DNA of 48,335 nt, taken from assembly GCA_910584995.1 (NCBI GenBank), contig CAJUDW010000020.1:1-48335 (forward strand). Direction: 5' to 3'. Of this stretch, positions 41,621-48,335 are shown piece by piece. The translations under genes were made by a program, and so were the position numbers. Origin of the DNA: an uncultured Oscillibacter sp. (GTDB taxonomy: Bacteria; Bacillota; Clostridia; Oscillospirales; Oscillospiraceae). The notes beneath the pieces were generated by a model that was given only the letters and a program-made list of their open reading frames with translations, was not told where the DNA came from and ran no database searches. Every line of letters begins with the position of its first letter. The first letter of the stretch is position 1.

Positions 41621-41935
41621 ATGAGAAACAGAGATCAAAAAGCCCGTATCCATTTTACAGAAGAAGAATTGCGGGAATTGACCTGCAAAGCGGCAGCGGC
41701 CGGACTTGACCGCTCCAAGTATGTACGTAAGGTAGTCCTAGCAGCGGAGGTCAAACCCGGCCCGCAGGTGGATGTCCCGGCCTTGATTGCGGTAACACGT
41801 CAAGCTGGGTTGAAAGTAGAGCGTGTACTTGTCAGAGCCAACAGCGGTATGTTGGATGTTCCCGCCCTCCGCAGGGCATTGGCAGAGGTTGAGAATGCGG
41901 CTCAGACTGTCCGCAGAGCCTTTGAGGAGGGATAA
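41621..41935 (+). CDS. mobC: MobC-like relaxosome accessory protein
   Basis: The 104-residue protein matches small mobilisation proteins: ribbon-helix-helix start RIHFTEEELRELTCKAAAAG (20), DRSKYVRKVVLAAEV, then a helical C-terminus. Such proteins bind near oriT and help the relaxase. A relaxase gene is not in the window, so mobilisation would need one supplied in trans or deleted here. An AGAAAGGATGAG precedes the ATG. Confidence 0.75.
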   Translation: MRNRDQKARIHFTEEELRELTCKAAAAGLDRSKYVRKVVLAAEVKPGPQVDVPALIAVTRQAGLKVERVLVRANSGMLDVPALRRALAEVENAAQTVRRAFEEG

Positions 41936-42210
41936 TGCTGATGCTATGCACGATTGAACTGACAGAACGTGAACAGGAGATTTTTGATGAAGTGCTGGAA
42001 AAGGTAGACGAAACAGCAGTTTTCCTCGCCGGACTGTCCCATTCTGACCGGCTGGATTGGCTGAAAAAGTGTCGGTATTCCCGCCCCATCAGCTTTGAGC
42101 GGGAGATCGGCGACACCGTCTACACCGTCAACGCCCATTTCAGTGAGAAAGCGACTGAAACCGCAGAGGGGAAAGTAAATCGTATTCTCAATCAAAATAT
42201 CACACTGTAA
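41935..42210 (+). CDS. tnpW: TnpW-like transposon protein
   Basis: The 91-residue protein contains YTVNAHFSEKATETAEGKVN (20), the characteristic ending of TnpW-type proteins of Tn4451-family elements. Function unknown. Its first ATG overlaps the mobC stop (TAATG); the ATG at 41941 is six bases later and has better spacing to GAGGAGG, so the start is uncertain by two codons. Confidence 0.65.
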   Translation: MLMLCTIELTEREQEIFDEVLEKVDETAVFLAGLSHSDRLDWLKKCRYSRPISFEREIGDTVYTVNAHFSEKATETAEGKVNRILNQNITL

Positions 42211-42226
42211 AGTGTTGAAGTTTTGC

Positions 42227-42275
42227 GCCGGATGTGATATGATAATCATATCCCGCAATTCATATCACATCCGGC
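42227..42275. repeat. 16-bp perfect inverted repeat before the recombinase remnant
   Basis: GCCGGATGTGATATGA at 42227-42242 is exactly complementary to 42260-42275 with a 17-base loop. It lies 18 bases before the tnpX-like start and could be its operator or a translation-control hairpin. Confidence 0.7.
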
Positions 42276-42293
42276 TGCGGAAAGGAGCATATT

Positions 42294-42473
42294 TTGAAGA
42301 AAAAGCAGCCAAACAATCAGAGGATTACAGCATTATACGCCAGATTGTCCCGTGACGATGAAAAAGATGGTGTCTCAGGCAGCATTCAAAACCAAGACGG
42401 GATTTGTCAAGGATATTTTCTTCCACAAGTTCGTAAATTAAAAAAATGCCTTGGCACTTCTGTTCCTCTCTAA
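42294..42473 (+). pseudogene. Truncated large serine recombinase (TnpX-like), N-terminal fragment
   Basis: From a TTG at 42294 (AAAGGAG about nine bases upstream) the frame reads ITALYARLSRDDEKDGVSGS (20) and IQNQ, the start of large serine recombinases with the catalytic serine in YARLS. Similarity ends after about 42 codons, near 42420, and a stop follows at 42471. A working TnpX has about 700 residues. The missing part coincides with the terminator of the minus-strand trio, so a later insertion or deletion removed the rest. The island can probably no longer excise by itself. Confidence 0.8.
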
Positions 42474-42492
42474 AATCAGGAGTGCCAAGGCA
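42440..42492 (-). terminator. Terminator of the minus-strand ASCH/GNAT/kinase operon
   Basis: TGCCTTGGCACT (42447-42458) pairs perfectly with 42481-42492. Read on the minus strand it is followed by TTTTTTT, from the A-run at 42440-42446. It lies 26 bases after the ASCH gene. Confidence 0.9.
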
Positions 42493-42517
42493 TTAAAACA
42501 CACTGCTTTATAGCCGT

Positions 42518-42886
42518 TTATAGATATACAAAAGATTGCGGAGCCTGACAGATACCGTAATCAGACAAAGCCTTGGGTTTTTCGTAAATCACTACATTTT
42601 TTAATTTATATGCAATAGCCTTATCTTTTCCTGAATAGTAGGAAAAATAAAATTTCTTTGTAATGCCCGCAGCAGTTTTTGCTATCTCCCAGATTTCTTT
42701 CGGCGTACCTTCCAATATTTCATCAATAAGCGCTTCTCCGACCACTTCTTTCTGCGGTGCTGACGCATAGAAAATGATTCGATCCACACCATCTTTCGGT
42801 CTGCTTTTTCGGAATTCGTATTGTTTTTTCCCCTCAAGTATTACCTTCGCATACTTAGGCTTAATTGATAATAACATTGCCGACAT
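42518..42886 (-). CDS. ASCH-domain protein
   Basis: The 122-residue protein begins SAMLLSIKPKYAKVILEGKK (20), then YEFRKSRP, RIIFYASAPQKEVVGEALID (20), an arrangement seen in ASCH/PUA-like RNA-binding or nuclease-like proteins (small beta-barrel with the EFRK motif). It may bind nucleic acid or a modified nucleoside. It overlaps the GNAT gene by 26 bases, so translation is coupled. An inner ATG three codons later is also possible. Confidence 0.75.
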   Translation of the reverse strand: MSAMLLSIKPKYAKVILEGKKQYEFRKSRPKDGVDRIIFYASAPQKEVVGEALIDEILEGTPKEIWEIAKTAAGITKKFYFSYYSGKDKAIAYKLKNVVIYEKPKALSDYGICQAPQSFVYL

Positions 42887-43957
42887 CTACTTTGCCCTCC
42901 CGCAGAATTTTCTCGAACTGGCTCCTTGTATAACGGAAATTCATGGGATGGGTTCCAGGCCAACAATCATTGCTTTTCAGCCACATCCAGTTTACATTAT
43001 TCCCTGCACCAAAATACCCATAATACAATAACTCAATCAGTGTTAGAGAAGCCCAGGTATCATATTTTTCCTTCAATTCATCTTCATTATAGACAGATTT
43101 GTTACCGACCATGCGCAAAAACTGGTCATAAGAATATTGCGCACGTCCATTTACTTTTATTTTTTCGATTCGTGTTGCCACACAATAAGTAGTAATAACG
43201 GATTTATACCCCGGACGGCCACCGGTTCCGGTGTATTTTCTGTATACCAAAACAGGCTCTCCAACTTTGAAAGCCAGGCTGTAAGGCTTGCCTATGTATA
43301 CTTTTTTCAGCCCATTTGCCACGCTAATATCAACCCGCTCCTGCAAGGTATTAGCGAGGTCAGAAGAAGCGAACATGGTGTCGTGATATTCCATATCAAT
43401 GGCAAGGCATCCAGCGTGTTGGACCTGACCGCTAAGAAAAGGGAATGATTTACAGGGATCACTGAAATCAAGATTCCTTCGATCTTTGATATATACCCGC
43501 TCACCATTCAGGTTGTTTCCGACATGGATAAAGCCGTACTTCTCCAGAAGAAGTATCAAACTGATGTGTTTATCAAAAACAGTTACATAAATTTCATTGA
43601 TGCCCAAATCTCTCCATTGCCACAAAGTTAGACCAAGAGCTCCCTCACCAATCCTTTGATTCCGATAACGCTCATCAATTTTGATTGTTGTGATTTTAAG
43701 ACGAGCAGTCTTCGGCAAAACGATACCGTTTGCCAAATTGATCTCCTCAGCTTCATTCGGCTTTAGGTTTACAAAAGCTCCAACACCCTGGTCATCTTCA
43801 AATATCAGCGCCCGTTTCCCATCGGCGGCTTTTGCTGCGAACCATTGCACAAAACCAGTGCTTGATGAAGTGCCAGGGTAATCGGCTTTCAAGGAATCGA
43901 AAAAGGGATCATTGAGATTGATCTCGGAAATTGCTTGCGTTCAAATTTACCCGCCAT
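42861..43957 (-). pseudogene. GNAT acetyltransferase fused to a PUA/ASCH-like domain, with a frameshift near the start
   Basis: From residue 1 of the long frame (43892) the protein is 343 residues: a GNAT fold with NQRIGEGALGLTLWQWRD (the acetyl-CoA loop) and IYVTVFDKH, LLLEKYGFIHVGNNL, then a C-terminal domain with LAFKVGEPVLVYRKYTG and NVNWMWLKSNDC, resembling a PUA/ASCH-like fold. Before 43892 the frame also reads EINLNDPFFDSLKADYPGT, normal for this GNAT type, and the true start is ATG at 43957 (GAGGAGG eight bases upstream) giving MAGKFERKQF. These two frames differ by one base around 43925-43930, at TTTCC. It may be a recent mutation, an assembly error or programmed slippage. A working gene is likely if the base is restored. 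Confidence 0.7.
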
Positions 43958-43970
43958 AATCGGCCCCTCC

Positions 43971-44486
43971 TCAAAGTGATTTTATGAATTCAATTGCCCG
44001 CATAAGGTCTTTAGCGCTCTCAGAAACAAAAAGCTTCGCATTAATGTCTCTGGCAACTTCATCTGCGTATAGCCGTTCTTCCCGCTGAAAGTATTCAATG
44101 CTCTCTACAGCAACCTCAATTCCATCGCGCTTTCTTCGCCGGGACGCTATGATTTCTGGATTTTCGGTTAGCAGCACAATAGCATCCGGTTTGAGCATAG
44201 CAAAAGTGCCATAAGGAATACGTTGCACTTTGCCCGATGCATTCAGCAGGCAGAAGTGTCCGTCCAAAATAAAATTCTGGCACAAAGTTCTGAGCTCGTC
44301 TACGGCCCAAAGAAGGAACTGCTGATTTTCATCTATGTCAGGAATGAGCTTATTCTTTGCAAATCCCGAACGCTTTTTTGTTGAAATCAAGGCGCTGGCC
44401 GAGTAGGTCTCGATTCCCACAGAGTCCTTAACAAGATTGCAAAAATAAGATTTCCCTACACCATGAACGCCGCTCACAAAAATCAT
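43971..44486 (-). CDS. P-loop ATPase, adenylate-kinase/AAA-like
   Basis: The 171-residue protein starts MIFVSGVHGVGKSYFCNLVK (20), with Walker A GVHGVGKS at residues 6-13. ILDGHFCLL is a Walker-B-like strand, and SRRRKRDGIEVAVESIEYFQ (20) looks like a lid/arginine region of a small-molecule or nucleoside kinase. GGAGAG is about ten bases upstream of the ATG at 44486; a longer open frame from 44648 crosses the promoter and is not used. It is the first gene of the minus-strand trio. The substrate is unknown. Confidence 0.75.
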   Translation of the reverse strand: MIFVSGVHGVGKSYFCNLVKDSVGIETYSASALISTKKRSGFAKNKLIPDIDENQQFLLWAVDELRTLCQNFILDGHFCLLNASGKVQRIPYGTFAMLKPDAIVLLTENPEIIASRRRKRDGIEVAVESIEYFQREERLYADEVARDINAKLFVSESAKDLMRAIEFIKSL

Positions 44487-44531
44487 ATTTCTATCTCTCC
44501 TTTGCAAAAAGCCATACTGACTTTCTGATTT

Positions 44532-44629
44532 ATTATAACAGATTAAGATAAGAATTTCAATAGATAACAGAATTTCCTCCTGCAATCGCAGGAGGAAATC
44601 TTGCGTTTGGGGATTAGTCGTGTTATAAT
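44532..44629. promoter_or_regulatory. Divergent promoters around a perfect palindrome (operator of the XRE/kinase region)
   Basis: Minus strand: TTGAAA (44555-44560) and TATAAT (44532-44537), 17-base spacer, for the kinase-GNAT-ASCH unit. Plus strand: TTGCGT (44601-44606) and TATAAT (44624-44629), 17-base spacer, for the XRE gene. Between the two -35 boxes is a perfect 12-bp inverted repeat, ATTTCCTCCTGC (44572-44583) with 44588-44599, four-base centre. It touches the XRE -35 box, so a bound repressor could shut off both. Confidence 0.75.
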
Positions 44630-44681
44630 AAGTAGCAGAAATCTTCAAATCGGCACATTCCCAGAAAGGGGAGGTTCATTC

Positions 44682-44888
44682 ATGGCTATCAGTTACAAAA
44701 AATTATGGAAACTGTTGATTGACAAGGATATGAAGAAAAAAGACTTGCAACGATTAGCGGGGATTAGTGCGGCATCCGTTACGAAGCTCGGAAAAAATGA
44801 AAATGTAAATACAGAAATTATTGAAAAAATCTGCACAGCCCTAAGATGTGATGTCTGTGATATTATGGAAATGGTAGAAGAAAAGTGA
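44682..44888 (+). CDS. Small XRE-type (Cro/C1) transcriptional regulator
   Basis: The 68-residue protein is one helix-turn-helix: KKLWKLLIDKDMKKKDLQRL (20), AGISAASVTKLGKNE, then IIEKICTALRCDVCDIMEMV (20). GGGGAGG seven bases before the ATG fixes the start; the frame extends upstream without a site. Its position across a palindrome from the kinase-GNAT-ASCH trio, and just before hsdM, suggests it controls one or both. Confidence 0.85.
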   Translation: MAISYKKLWKLLIDKDMKKKDLQRLAGISAASVTKLGKNENVNTEIIEKICTALRCDVCDIMEMVEEK

Positions 44889-44978
44889 ATCAGTTATACG
44901 GAATATGAGTTTTGAAACAAGGATAAATCTGCTGTAAGTCGGAAGACGCTGGTCTCCGTGAGAAGGGAATAAAGACAT

Positions 44979-46985
44979 ATGGACAATCAAATTCACAATA
45001 CAATCGTAAGTTTTATATGGGGAATTGCGGATGACTGTCTGCGCGACGTGTATGTGCGGGGAAAATATCGTGATGTCATTCTGCCAATGACAGTTATCCG
45101 CCGTTTGGATGCCATGCTGGAGGACAGCAAAGAGGCTGTTCTTGATATGAAGAAAAAGCTGGATGAAGCCAGAATCGATAATCAGTGGCCTGCGCTGTGC
45201 AATGCGGCAGGTCAGGCATTCTGTAACGCCTCACCGTTCCGCCTGCGCGATCTCACCAGCCGCGCTAAGAAGCAAACGCTAAAGGCCGATTTTGAGGCTT
45301 ACCTGGACGGCTTCTCCCCCAATGTGCAGGAGATTTTGGAGAAGTTCAAGTTTCGCAATCAAATCGACACGATGATCGAGGCGGATATTTTGGGGGCGGT
45401 GATTGAGAAATTTATCTCGCCGGATATCAATCTCTCTCCGAAGCCGGTTTATAAGGACGATGCACAGACTATAGTGAGGCATCCAGGACTGGACAACCAT
45501 AGCATGGGTACGATTTTTGAGGAACTGATCCGCAAATTCAACGAGGAAAACAATGAGGAGGCAGGCGAACACTGGACGCCCCGTGATGTTGTTGAATTGA
45601 TGGCTGACCTTGTGTTTATACCCATCGCCGACAAAATCAAGGATGCTACCTATTCCTGTTATGACGGAGCCTGCGGGACGGGCGGTATGCTTACTGTCGC
45701 GCAGGACCGGCTTCTGACGATTGCCCGGCAGTATGGAAAGAATGTATCTATTCATTTGTTCGGACAGGAAGTGAACCCCGAAACATATGCAATCTGCAAG
45801 GCGGATATGCTGCTCAAAGGTGATGGGGAACAGGCGGAGCATATCAGTTATGGCTCTACGCTTTCCCTGGACGGAAACGCCACAAGGCAGTTTGATTTCA
45901 TGCTGTCCAACCCGCCTTATGGGAAAAGCTGGAAGGTTGACGCAGAGAAGATGGGCGGTAAAAAAGAGATTCTGGATACCCGCTTTAATGTCTATCTCGA
46001 AGGCGGCGAACAGATGGCGATGATTCCACGGACAAGCGACGGTCAGTTGCTTTTCCTGCTGAACAATGTAGCAAAGATGAAAAAGGATACGCCACTTGGC
46101 AGCCGCATTGCCGAGGTACATAACGGCTCGTCCATTTTTACAGGTGACGCCGGTAGTGGGGAAAGCAATGCCCGCCGCTATCTGATTGAGAACGACTTGG
46201 TTGAGGCTATCATCGCATTGCCGGAGAATATGTTCTACAATACAGGGATTGGGACATTTATCTGGATTTTATCCAACCGGAAAGAAGAACGCCGCAAAGG
46301 AAAAATCCAGTTGATTGACGCAACCGCCATGAAGTCCCCGCTCCGCAAAAATATGGGAAAGAAGAACTGCGAAGTTACACCGAAAATCCGCAGTGAGATC
46401 GTCCGCATTTTTATGGAGATGGAGCAAAGCGAAGTCAGCATGATTTTTGATAATGAGGAGTTTGGCTACTGGTCTGTCACAGTGGAGCGGCCTCTGCGTC
46501 TGCGCATATATCCTGACAGAGAAATTCCGGCCAGTTTGTTTAAGAAAGCGGATGAGTTTGTTGCGGTGCAAAGCGCTGTTGCCGAGGCCGCAAAAAATAC
46601 CCCTCTGGATGATTGGACAGCATTTGCCAAAGCAACAAAACTGAAAGCCGGCATTCTCAAGAAAATCCGCCCCTTTATTACGGAGAAAGACTCGTCTGCG
46701 CAGGCCATTGAAGGGGAACCGGATGTTGATTTGCGGGATACGGAAAATATCCCGTTTACCTATGAGGGCGGCATTGATGCCTTTATGAAAAATGAAGTGC
46801 TGCCCTATGCCTCCGATGCTTATGTGGATGAGAAGAAAACACAGATTGGCTATGAAATCAGCTTTACGAAGTATTTCTACAAACCGGTAGAACTGCGCCC
46901 AATGGGAGAAATTTTGGAGAGCCTGAAAGCCCTTGAGCGGGAAGCGGATGGTATGATGGCGGAGATTATGGAGGGAATACAATGA
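44979..46985 (+). CDS. hsdM: Type I restriction-modification methyltransferase subunit (HsdM)
   Basis: The 668-residue protein has an N-terminal HsdM helical domain (about 1-160), MGTIFEELIRKFNEENNEEA (20), then the N6-adenine methyltransferase core: EHWTPRDVVELMADL, the SAM motif YDGACGTGGML at about 227-237 and the catalytic NPPYGKSW at about 310. A C-terminal helical region ends in ALEREADGMMAEIMEGIQ. It forms M2S with HsdS and methylates adenine. Its ATG follows a GAAGGGAA site. It overlaps hsdS by ATGA. Confidence 0.95.
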   Translation: MDNQIHNTIVSFIWGIADDCLRDVYVRGKYRDVILPMTVIRRLDAMLEDSKEAVLDMKKKLDEARIDNQWPALCNAAGQAFCNASPFRLRDLTSRAKKQTLKADFEAYLDGFSPNVQEILEKFKFRNQIDTMIEADILGAVIEKFISPDINLSPKPVYKDDAQTIVRHPGLDNHSMGTIFEELIRKFNEENNEEAGEHWTPRDVVELMADLVFIPIADKIKDATYSCYDGACGTGGMLTVAQDRLLTIARQYGKNVSIHLFGQEVNPETYAICKADMLLKGDGEQAEHISYGSTLSLDGNATRQFDFMLSNPPYGKSWKVDAEKMGGKKEILDTRFNVYLEGGEQMAMIPRTSDGQLLFLLNNVAKMKKDTPLGSRIAEVHNGSSIFTGDAGSGESNARRYLIENDLVEAIIALPENMFYNTGIGTFIWILSNRKEERRKGKIQLIDATAMKSPLRKNMGKKNCEVTPKIRSEIVRIFMEMEQSEVSMIFDNEEFGYWSVTVERPLRLRIYPDREIPASLFKKADEFVAVQSAVAEAAKNTPLDDWTAFAKATKLKAGILKKIRPFITEKDSSAQAIEGEPDVDLRDTENIPFTYEGGIDAFMKNEVLPYASDAYVDEKKTQIGYEISFTKYFYKPVELRPMGEILESLKALEREADGMMAEIMEGIQ

Positions 46986-48335
46986 ACCATGCTTGCGATA
47001 ACCTTGTATGGCTTGGTGTGGTTCCAAATCATTGGAGAGTGTTGAAATTGCGGCAGATTTTGTCACCTGTTAGCGAGAAGAACCATCCTGATTTGCCATT
47101 GCTGTCAGTAGTTCGCGAAAAAGGTGTTATTGTCAGAAATATTGAGGATAAAGAAGAAAATCACAATTATGTGCCGGATGATTTGAGCGGCTATAAACTG
47201 GTCAAAATTGGGCAGTTTGCTATGAATAAGATGAAAGCGTGGCAAGGCTCCTACGGGGTTTCAAGATTTGATGGAATTGTAAGCCCAGCTTACTTTGTTT
47301 TTGACATTCAATATGATATAAATATTGATTTCTTTAATAGAGCAATCCGAAGTATAGTATATGTCAATTATTTCGGTCAAGCATCTGACGGTATTCGCGT
47401 TGGGCAGTGGGATTTGTCTATGCAACGAATGAAAGAGATACCCTTCCTTTTGCCTCCCCGCCCCGAACAGGATCAGATTGTGCGGTTTTTGGATTGGAAG
47501 GTTTCAAGTATCAACAGGCTAATCAATATCAAACGAGAAGAAATTGCCGCATTGGGAGAATTGAAGCAAAATATTATCACTAAGTCCATTACAACGGGAT
47601 TAAATCGAAATGTTGAAATGAAACATAGCGGTAACGAATGGATAAATTACATTCCTTGGCATTGGACAACTGTACAATTAAGAAGAGTATATACTGTTAT
47701 CCTTGGAAAAATGCTATCGCCAGCGCCAATCAACAGCCAAGATTCATATGAAGAATATGTTTGTGCTAAAGATGTACATTTTGATGGTGTCGATTTGTCT
47801 TCTCTCAAAAAAATGTGGTTTTCACAGACGGAGAAAAAACAATATGAAATCCGAAAAGGTGATTTGCTTATTGTTGAGGGGGGAGCTGGTGCAGGCAATG
47901 CTGCCATAGTATATGACTTGTGCGGAAAATCCATTTATATCCAGAATTCTATTCATATTGTTCGCTCAAAGTCAAACCAGGTCATGAATAAATTCTTGTG
48001 TTACTGGATTAGTAGTTTAGTAAAACGTGGGTACATGAAGAATATATGTAGTGTTGCTACAATTCCCCACTATATCAAGGATAAGGTATTATCTACCATA
48101 ATGCCGTTGCCACCTATTAAGGAACAAAGAGATATTGTTGATTATCTTGATATGAAGTGCGAAGCGATAGATAACATAATTGCTAAAAACTATAAACAAA
48201 TCCAGTTGCTTCAAGAATTAAAAACTCGGTTGACCTCTGATGTTGTTATAGGTAAAATTGATGTCTGTGGCATTGAAATCCCTGAATACGAATTTTCGGA
48301 CGAGGAACTTGATATTGAAGATAGCGGTAAAGAAG
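46982..48335 (+). CDS. hsdS: Type I restriction-modification specificity subunit (HsdS), 3' end outside the window
   Basis: From the ATG at 46982 the frame stays open to the last base, 451 codons. There are two target-recognition domains: the first begins VWLGVVPNHWRVLKLRQ and the second INYIPWHWTTVQLRRV. Each is followed by a conserved helical spacer, LPPRPEQDQIVRFLDWKVSS (20) with INRLINIKREEIAALGEL, and LPPIKEQRDIVDYLDMKCEA (20). The two half-sites of the DNA target are set by these domains. The missing end is short. hsdR is not in the window and should follow. Confidence 0.93.
   Translation, partial: MNHACDNLVWLGVVPNHWRVLKLRQILSPVSEKNHPDLPLLSVVREKGVIVRNIEDKEENHNYVPDDLSGYKLVKIGQFAMNKMKAWQGSYGVSRFDGIVSPAYFVFDIQYDINIDFFNRAIRSIVYVNYFGQASDGIRVGQWDLSMQRMKEIPFLLPPRPEQDQIVRFLDWKVSSINRLINIKREEIAALGELKQNIITKSITTGLNRNVEMKHSGNEWINYIPWHWTTVQLRRVYTVILGKMLSPAPINSQDSYEEYVCAKDVHFDGVDLSSLKKMWFSQTEKKQYEIRKGDLLIVEGGAGAGNAAIVYDLCGKSIYIQNSIHIVRSKSNQVMNKFLCYWISSLVKRGYMKNICSVATIPHYIKDKVLSTIMPLPPIKEQRDIVDYLDMKCEAIDNIIAKNYKQIQLLQELKTRLTSDVVIGKIDVCGIEIPEYEFSDEELDIEDSGKE

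Noticed and set aside
1..48335. CRISPR arrays and tRNA or rRNA genes
   Set aside because: No regularly spaced direct repeats and no cloverleaf or rRNA-like segments were found on reading either strand.

Overview
The window looks like a chromosomal segment of a Gram-positive, GC-rich gut-type Clostridia, most likely Oscillospiraceae-like. This is inferred from strong AGGAGG ribosome sites, frequent GTG/TTG starts, an L10 leader RNA, a Cys4-type L33, an S-layer-homology protein tail and Tn4451-type mobile genes. The genus cannot be fixed by eye.

Region 1 (1-10032) is the distal part of a Wzx/Wzy-type capsule or cell-wall polysaccharide locus. A capE tail, capF and capG make UDP-N-acetyl-L-fucosamine. 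They are followed by AT-richer genes for a CDP-polyol cytidylyltransferase, a membrane O-acyltransferase, a TagF-like polyol-phosphate transferase, a GT4 glycosyltransferase, a polymerase-like membrane protein and a flippase. The expected product is an acylated, polyol-phosphate-bearing polysaccharide containing FucNAc.

Region 2 (10033-12300) is a scar: frameshifted pieces of an IS21-family istA and istB, separated by an opposite-strand SLH-protein fragment, then a small membrane protein. Region 3 (12340-25769) holds GC-rich housekeeping and transport genes: a HAD phosphatase, a DUF1622 membrane protein, an ABC ATPase with a giant FtsX-like permease, a TetR regulator divergent from an exported coiled-coil protein plus an MMPL/RND transporter, and an AGCS sodium:amino-acid symporter divergent from a LysR regulator.

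Region 4 (25800-30160) is the translation block rpmG-secE-nusG-rplK-rplA, then rplJ-rplL followed by rplS instead of rpoB. It has consensus promoters, an L10 leader and two putative L1-binding mRNA mimics. Region 5 (30362-37640) is sugar catabolism: fructokinase plus an amylosucrase-like GH13 for sucrose, then altronate dehydratase and tagaturonate reductase (galacturonate pathway) divergent from an AraC regulator.

Region 6 (about 37640-48335) is an AT-richer mobile island. Tn4451-type genes (tnpV, mobC-like, tnpW, a truncated tnpX-like recombinase) and an origin-of-transfer-like palindrome region carry cargo. The cargo is a solitary PD-(D/E)XK nuclease, two zinc-ribbon proteins, and a minus-strand trio: a P-loop kinase-like ATPase, a GNAT fused to a PUA/ASCH-like domain, and an ASCH protein. 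A small XRE repressor is divergent from the trio across a perfect palindrome, and type I restriction-modification genes hsdM-hsdS run off the right edge. The trio with its private repressor is the best candidate for an undescribed system; its function is not known from the sequence.
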